Assembly (NCBI GenBank): GCA_030671165.1
Contig: DAOVAG010000061.1
Coordinates: 1 to 5,758 of the forward strand
Direction: 5' to 3'
Origin: Candidatus Bathyarchaeota archaeon
Lineage (GTDB): Archaea; Thermoproteota; Bathyarchaeia; RBG-16-48-13; GCA-020355125
Length of the DNA: 5,758 bases
The notes under the pieces were generated by a model. The model saw only the letters and a program-made list of their open reading frames with translations. It searched no databases and was not told the DNA's origin. Below are positions 1-3,656 of this stretch, piece after piece. How positions within the stretch are numbered: position 1 is the first letter of the stretch; each line of letters starts with the position of its first letter. The position numbers and the translations under genes are program-made.

Positions 1-136
1 CAAGATGATCACTGTGAGCATGAGAAATGAACATGGGCGCATTTACTTTGTTCTTTTTTGAAGGATCAAAATAGATAACCTCTTTCCCGATTTTTACAGT
101 TATCCCGTTAACCCAACTAATGTTAACTTCCATCAT
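1..136 (-). CDS. Metallo-beta-lactamase-fold hydrolase, 5' end only (partial)
   Basis: The first 45 codons of a minus-strand gene run off the left edge. The peptide begins MMEVNISWVNG, passes through a beta-strand-rich stretch ending VIYFDPSKK, and reaches FISHAHSDHL at the edge. HAHSDH is the HxHxDH zinc-binding signature of the metallo-beta-lactamase fold, and a strand ending in D-P some 15-20 residues before it is typical of the archaeal exonuclease/CPSF-like and SNM1-like branches that act on RNA or DNA. With only the N-terminus visible I cannot choose between nuclease and other hydrolase branches. Two adjacent ATG codons (136 and 133) could start it; a GGGAG at 142-146 on the minus strand is suitably spaced for either, and a TATA-like box lies just upstream. 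The gene is transcribed divergently from alba, so the two may share regulation but not a transcript. Confidence 0.82.
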   Translation of the reverse strand, partial: MMEVNISWVNGITVKIGKEVIYFDPSKKNKVNAPMFISHAHSDHL

Positions 137-160
137 ATATACTCCCAAAAACATGTACGC

Positions 161-170
161 CCATATAAGA
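161..170 (-). promoter_or_regulatory. Putative archaeal TATA box for the metallo-hydrolase gene
   Basis: On the minus strand the sequence reads TCTTATATGG, a reasonable archaeal TATA box centred about 30 bases before the ATG at 136. A start site 25 bases downstream would fall near 142, giving a leader of only a few bases. Visual call only. Confidence 0.45.
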
Positions 171-322
171 ACCGATTTTAATGTGTTTAGTTTTAATTAC
201 AAATAACCCTTTGATGTGTTAACTTTAATCCTTTTCAACATATTCCCTTGATTATTTTACTCTACAGAAAGTAAGTTTTACTTTTTAAAGACTAACACTA
301 AAATTTATATGAAGAGCATGAA

Positions 323-388
323 TTAGGGACTTTAATAACGTTTCAGAATAAACCACTTATATACTCTTAGTTAGGGAACTCAATAATG
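323..388 (+). repeat. Imperfect 18-base direct repeat at the alba start
   Basis: Bases 323-340 (TTAGGGACTTTAATAACG) and 371-388 (TTAGGGAACTCAATAATG) match at 14 of 18 positions without gaps, offset by 48 bases. The second copy ends in the alba ATG; the first has ACG there. A TATA-like box precedes each copy. It may be a duplicated promoter/leader module or paired binding sites; chance similarity in AT-rich DNA is possible. Confidence 0.4.
356..364 (+). promoter_or_regulatory. Putative TATA box of alba
   Basis: CTTATATAC is centred about 25 bases before the alba ATG at 386, which predicts a transcript starting at or beside the start codon (leaderless). A second TATA-like element, TTTATAT near 304-310, could give a longer transcript in which AGGGA at 373-377 would act as a weak ribosome binding site. 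Confidence 0.55.
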
Positions 389-682
389 TCTTCTACTCCA
401 CAAGAAAACGATACTGTTCTAGTTGGTAAGAAACCTCTTATGAACTACGTAGTTGCTTGTTTGACCCTATTTGATTCTGATATGTCCCCCATTAGAGTTA
501 AAGCACGAGGTCTTGCAATAAGTAGAGCGGTTGATGCCGTTGAACTCCTCCGAAGAGCTTTTATTAAGGATTTAAAGATCAACAAAATTTCAACAGACAC
601 CCTCATGTTTACAAAGAGAAGTGGCCTAGACCGTAGCATTTCTACAATTGAGATTATAATCTCAAAACCAGATACGCGTTAA
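386..682 (+). CDS. albA: DNA/RNA-binding protein Alba
   Basis: This 98-residue protein has the full length and signature of Alba, the small dimeric archaeal protein that coats DNA (and RNA) and can bridge duplexes. After a short polar N-terminal tail it shows VLVGKKPLMNYV (residues 11-22), where K15-K16 correspond to the conserved lysine pair that contacts DNA and is the known acetylation site region in Sulfolobus Alba. Next comes VKARG (38-42) followed by ISRAVD (45-50), the most conserved block, then a beta-hairpin and the C-terminal strand STIEIIIS (86-93). The loop before that strand (residues 70-83) is basic, as expected for the DNA-embracing hairpin. The ATG at 386 is chosen because the TATA box lies about 25 bases upstream and the Alba alignment begins just after it. 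It is a single-gene unit, followed by a separate promoter for the orc gene. All family landmarks are intact. Confidence 0.95.
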   Translation: MSSTPQENDTVLVGKKPLMNYVVACLTLFDSDMSPIRVKARGLAISRAVDAVELLRRAFIKDLKINKISTDTLMFTKRSGLDRSISTIEIIISKPDTR

Positions 683-756
683 ACATTATGATAAAATAGA
701 TCCGTGATCTCCTTGAATTTAATCTTTAAAAATATGCTTTCTCTAGAACTTCTTTT

Positions 757-764
757 ATTTATAC
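757..764 (+). promoter_or_regulatory. Putative TATA box of the orc1/cdc6-like gene
   Basis: In the 109-base gap after alba, ATTTATAC is centred about 30 bases before the ATG at 792, predicting a start site near 786 and a very short leader. No Shine-Dalgarno-like sequence precedes the ATG, in keeping with near-leaderless expression. No clear terminator for alba was seen in this gap. Confidence 0.45.
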
Positions 765-791
765 TATGAAAACATAACAACGTGATTAAAA

Positions 792-1979
792 ATGTCAGTT
801 TTCAGTAATAGAGAATGCCTTTCTCCTAACTATCCAATTGAGCGATACTGGAAAAATATTCCTCATAGAAACACACAGATCAAAAACCTTTGGGATTTCT
901 ATGGCGATATATTGGATAAAAAAGGAGACTCTTTTCTTAGAAGATTACAAATTATCGGACCCGCGGGTTCAGGTAAAACATGTACCTTAAAGTATTTCGG
1001 AAAAAAATTTGAGGAAGAAGCACATAAAAACGATATTAATATTGACCACATTTATATGAATTTGAAGTTTGAGGGTGGACGGAGAATTGTTTTCTATAGA
1101 AACCTGTTGAGCAAAGTTGAACCCGGATTATTCTCCATGAATTTAAGTGTAGAAGAAATGTTAAGAAATCTCTTTGATTATCTTGAACGAAAAGGGCGTA
1201 GTCTTCTTTTAACTATAGATGAACTTGATTATTATGTGAAGCACTTCAAGGATGAACAGATTGTATATGATTTAACCCGATTAAACGAGTTTATCCCTGA
1301 TAGACCCTGTGGAATCGTAGGTGTAACATTCCTTGCAAGGGATGATGCGTTTCATAAGCTTTTAGATTTAGCTGAATTAAGTAGTTTAGGACGACTCTAT
1401 ATCGAATTTAAACCCTACACTCCCATACAACTTGAGAATATTCTAACACTTAGAGCTAGAGACGCCCTTCATTTTGGAACATATTCGGATGAAGTTATCG
1501 AATTAATAGCAGATATTACCTCCCAGCCTCCCATTAATGGTGATTTACGATATGCTTTAGATTTACTCCTATATTCAGCCAATCTAGCAGACAATCAAGG
1601 AATTGAACAAATTACTCCAGAACATGTTAGAAAAGTTCATGGCGTTATATATCCAGAACTTACAACTGAAGAAATCTTGAGCTTACCTGATGAAGAGAAA
1701 CTAGTCCTAATTGGGATTGTTAGAACCTTACAGTTAAAAAGAAGAGCTTACGCCACTTTGAAAGATATCAAACTAAACGTTGGTGTAGTTACTGAAGAAT
1801 TTGGTATAAGACGTCTTAAAGGCGGTATCGATGAATATGTCCAAGATCTCTCTGATAGAGGGATAATAGATCTTAAATCATTGCTGGAGATAGGGATAAG
1901 TGGCGTTGCTTTAGAGGATTTAACAAGATTCTTAAATTCTTTAATTAAGAGACTTCAAAAGGGATTCGCTAATTCCTGA
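792..1979 (+). CDS. Divergent Orc1/Cdc6-family AAA+ ATPase
   Basis: This 395-residue protein has the size and order of domains of archaeal Orc1/Cdc6 proteins, which bind replication origins and load the MCM helicase. IPHRNTQI (23-30) is the usual entry motif. Walker A is GPAGSGKT (56-63) and Walker B is LLLTIDELD (138-146, with D143 and E144), so ATP binding and hydrolysis residues are present. GDLRYALDLL (250-259) is the sensor-2 block with R253. Residues from about 290 onward fit the C-terminal winged helix. Two expected features are absent by hand alignment: the sensor-1 segment that normally reads GISND is GVTFL (177-181), and the box VII DPRVKSSLG segment is DLAELSSLG (192-200), without its Arg. 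It therefore looks like a divergent paralog, perhaps not the main initiator; an origin-binding regulator is also possible. I leave the symbol blank because paralogs cannot be numbered here. It has its own promoter and stands alone. Confidence 0.88.
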   Translation: MSVFSNRECLSPNYPIERYWKNIPHRNTQIKNLWDFYGDILDKKGDSFLRRLQIIGPAGSGKTCTLKYFGKKFEEEAHKNDINIDHIYMNLKFEGGRRIVFYRNLLSKVEPGLFSMNLSVEEMLRNLFDYLERKGRSLLLTIDELDYYVKHFKDEQIVYDLTRLNEFIPDRPCGIVGVTFLARDDAFHKLLDLAELSSLGRLYIEFKPYTPIQLENILTLRARDALHFGTYSDEVIELIADITSQPPINGDLRYALDLLLYSANLADNQGIEQITPEHVRKVHGVIYPELTTEEILSLPDEEKLVLIGIVRTLQLKRRAYATLKDIKLNVGVVTEEFGIRRLKGGIDEYVQDLSDRGIIDLKSLLEIGISGVALEDLTRFLNSLIKRLQKGFANS

Positions 1980-1999
1980 GAATGAAAAAATCATCTCAG
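1976..1999 (+). terminator. Hairpin spanning the orc stop codon
   Basis: CTGAGAATGA (1976-1985) pairs with TCATCTCAG (1991-1999) to form nine base pairs with one bulged A and a five-A loop. The stop TGA (1977-1979) lies inside the 5' arm. No T-tract follows directly, so it is a poor fit to a classic terminator; it could instead stabilise the mRNA 3' end or be incidental. Confidence 0.3.
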
Positions 2000-2233
2000 A
2001 ACATATTTAGACGGGGCTACGCAGTCCAAGAAAACTTATAACTCCAAAATTATTGCTTAACTCCTCTACACACTTCTTCACAGGATATGAAATTGAAAAA
2101 AAATCTCTCTTAACCCCGTTGACATTAGGAAAGATTTGAAAGTACTCACATCTTTAGTTTGGGTTAAATATTTGACGCTTTCCCCTCGAGAACATTAGAT
2201 AAATTTTGAAGATATGATTACAAAGGAACTTAA

Positions 2234-2243
2234 TTTTTTTTTT
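2234..2243 (+). terminator. Oligo-T tract, possible archaeal terminator
   Basis: Ten consecutive T residues on the plus strand lie about 255 bases past the orc stop codon. Archaeal RNA polymerase terminates at runs of T without needing a hairpin, so this could end read-through transcripts from the orc gene. It is the longest T run in the window. The distance from the gene leaves the assignment weak. Confidence 0.35.
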
Positions 2244-2327
2244 CAGAAGCATTTTGATATTGTAGCTAACTTTTTAACATTTAGATCTAGCTTTCTGAAG
2301 AATCCCCCCTACCACCATAAATGGTTC

Positions 2328-2344
2328 TATAAATACTCTATAAA
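2328..2344 (+). promoter_or_regulatory. Tandem TATA boxes inside the intergenic region
   Basis: The octamer TCTATAAA occurs twice, at 2326-2333 and 2337-2344, exactly 11 bases apart. Each contains a strong TATAAA core. A transcript from either would start around 2355-2368, well upstream of the radA-like gene, giving it a leader of over 200 bases, or would produce a separate small RNA. An ATG at 2360 opens a 19-codon frame close to the predicted start. Confidence 0.4.
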
Positions 2345-2546
2345 CCCTCCTTTTTAGCAATGGATATCCTTACGGAAGATATTTGCAGAGAAAGCTCTAA
2401 ACATCTTTCAAACGTGTAAAAAACACAATGAAAAACGTCGAGTGTAGAAGTTACATCTTTTATATTACGCGAGATTAAAAAAACTACTTACTCGTTTCAT
2501 TAAAATTGGAGAAATATTTCATGTCCCCATTCTGTTTCTCTTTACT

Positions 2547-2554
2547 CTTATAAT
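2547..2554 (+). promoter_or_regulatory. Putative TATA box of the radA-like/polB operon
   Basis: CTTATAAT is centred near 2551. Transcription 25 bases downstream would begin around 2576, about 12 bases before the ATG at 2588. No ribosome binding site is evident between them, so translation would be near-leaderless. No second promoter was seen before the polymerase gene, so this box probably serves both genes. Confidence 0.5.
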
Positions 2555-2587
2555 ATGCTGTGCTGGTAGATCCCTTTGATAATCAAT

Positions 2588-3634
2588 ATGAAGACCGCCT
2601 TTGAAACATTTCAGAAGAATTTTCATAGGCCGAAGTTAACAACGGGTAACACAAAATTAGATGCCTTAATAGACGGCATCAAACGGGGCCATTTCTATCT
2701 TTTCTACTCTGATTCTTCAGATTTCCTAGATCTTCTTATTCATCGACTCCTCGTAAACTGTATTCTGCCTACAGAACAAGGGGGCCTTTCTTCCAAATCA
2801 CTCTACTTCAACGTCTGTAATTATCATAAAGGAAAGACCCTCCTAGATCCCTCATACTTGTCGATGATCTCAAAATATGTGGGCTTAGATCCCAAGTTCA
2901 CTTTCAAAAACATCTATTCTGTCTCAGCTTTCAACGCGATGCAACAAATTACGGCAACTAATGAACTCATTAATCTCTTACGTCATAATTGTGACGTAAA
3001 CCTAGTCGTTATTCATAACCTAACAAGGTTCATTGAGACCTCAAAGAAATCCTTCGAGGCTATGCGAGTGATGAAAAAAATTATCAGTAGGATACACCGC
3101 GTAACCTGTGAAAATAATATTGCCTTAATAGTCAGTTGTGGCGCTAAGAAATCAAAGCGATCTCGCCTTCCCCAACCGACAGGGGGTCTATTTCTCCGTC
3201 AAGAAGCAAACGCTATCATTTATCTAAGCGCGACTAATACGCGGTCCTCTTCTTCTGTTAGGGTAACTCTCATGAAACATCCCTATAAGGAGACTCCACA
3301 ATCTATCCTGATCTATACACCTCAATCCGACAGAGAACTCAAAGGCTTTGTAATCTCTAGCTTTAGCCAATCCCTCCAAGGAATAATAGAAGCGTTGAGG
3401 CAAAAGAATAACTTCTCGAATTCCCTACTGCGCTTTAAATATATGCAGGCTCTTGATCTGCTGTTAAAAAATGCTTGGTTGGCAGAGATTGCAGCTGTAT
3501 CGAATTCCAATCTTCCATGTATTCTCGATGCTTTAAACCTGATGGCTAGTGTCCATAACAAGAAATATGTTGAGGATCTTAGAACTTGGGTTCTAGAACT
3601 TAAAAAAATCTCAGGGAACATAATAAGAACATGA
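2588..3634 (+). CDS. RadA/RecA-fold protein with degenerate ATPase motifs
   Basis: This 348-residue protein follows the pattern of archaeal RadA-type recombinases but lacks their N-terminal helix-hairpin-helix domain. LTTGNTKLDALIDGIKRGH (17-35) matches the RadA segment leading into the Walker A loop. There the expected GEFGSGKT reads SDSSDFLD (41-48), so Lys and Thr are replaced by L47 and D48. The strand that carries the catalytic Glu (IDTE in RadA) reads FNVC (74-77). The Walker B strand LVVIHNLT (139-146) has H143 in place of Asp. PTGGLFLRQEANAIIYL (197-213) keeps the segment after loop L2, and LMKHPY (228-233) keeps the following strand. Residues from about 252 to 348 form a predicted helical tail not found in RadA. 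ATP hydrolysis is thus unlikely. I choose ATG 2588; a TTG at 2576 would add four residues, and a TAG at 2567 closes the frame upstream. The gene sits 22 bases before a DNA polymerase gene, so it is probably that polymerase's partner; a scaffolding or DNA-targeting role is inferred. Confidence 0.8.
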   Translation: MKTAFETFQKNFHRPKLTTGNTKLDALIDGIKRGHFYLFYSDSSDFLDLLIHRLLVNCILPTEQGGLSSKSLYFNVCNYHKGKTLLDPSYLSMISKYVGLDPKFTFKNIYSVSAFNAMQQITATNELINLLRHNCDVNLVVIHNLTRFIETSKKSFEAMRVMKKIISRIHRVTCENNIALIVSCGAKKSKRSRLPQPTGGLFLRQEANAIIYLSATNTRSSSSVRVTLMKHPYKETPQSILIYTPQSDRELKGFVISSFSQSLQGIIEALRQKNNFSNSLLRFKYMQALDLLLKNAWLAEIAAVSNSNLPCILDALNLMASVHNKKYVEDLRTWVLELKKISGNIIRT

Positions 3635-3644
3635 AAAGAGTCAT

Positions 3645-3652
3645 GGAAAGGA
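3645..3652 (+). promoter_or_regulatory. Ribosome binding site deciding the GTG start of polB
   Basis: The purine-rich GGAAAGGA ends four bases before the GTG at 3657. The frame has no ATG between the upstream stop (TAA at 3624-3626) and the conserved N-terminal domain, so this weak Shine-Dalgarno-like stretch supports GTG as the start. An ATG at 3631 overlapping the previous stop is in another frame and ends at TAG 3655-3657. Confidence 0.5.
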
Positions 3653-3656
3653 CGTA

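Larger units (their letters stand above)
137..385. other. Divergent intergenic region between metallo-hydrolase gene and alba
   Basis: This 249-base AT-rich stretch separates two divergent genes and holds promoter elements for both. I see no RNA gene. A 17-codon ATG-initiated frame at 153-206 on the plus strand overlaps the minus-strand promoter and looks like chance. The right part carries two TATA-like boxes (about 304-310 and 356-364), each followed by TTAGGGA and AATAAYG. Confidence 0.6.
1980..2587. other. Long intergenic region between orc1/cdc6-like and radA-like genes
   Basis: About 600 AT-rich bases hold no convincing gene on either strand. Contents, left to right: the hairpin at the orc stop; a 19-codon frame at 1982-2041; a start-less open frame on the minus strand (2153-2007); a ten-T tract at 2234-2243; tandem TATA boxes at 2328-2344; a 19-codon frame at 2360-2419; and a last TATA box before the radA-like gene. 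Archaeal replication origins often lie beside orc1/cdc6 genes, and this gap is the natural place for one, but I could not find origin-recognition-box repeats by eye (neither paired TTCCA/TGGAA motifs nor repeated G-runs). I see no tRNA, rRNA or C/D box RNA. Confidence 0.5.

Noticed and set aside
153..206. ATG-initiated 17-codon plus-strand frame upstream of alba
   Set aside because: It overlaps the minus-strand promoter of the metallo-hydrolase gene, has no promoter or ribosome binding site of its own, and shows no recognisable motif.
445..639. Minus-strand frame of 64 codons inside alba
   Set aside because: It lies wholly antisense to a well-supported Alba gene and has no family features.
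2007..2153. Open minus-strand frame of 48 codons between stops, with protein-like composition
   Set aside because: It has no ATG; the only in-frame GTG leaves 24 codons. In AT-rich DNA one open run of this length is expected by chance over six frames of a 600-base gap.
2210..2300. Possible C/D box RNA (ATGATTA near 2214 and CTGA near 2295)
   Set aside because: The C box does not match RTGATGA well, no D' and C' boxes fit, the span is too long, and a ten-T tract lies inside it.
2289..2396. Inverted repeat AGCTTTCT / AGAAAGCT about 92 bases apart
   Set aside because: Eight-base inverted matches are expected a few times by chance in a 600-base region, and no neighbouring bases extend the pairing.
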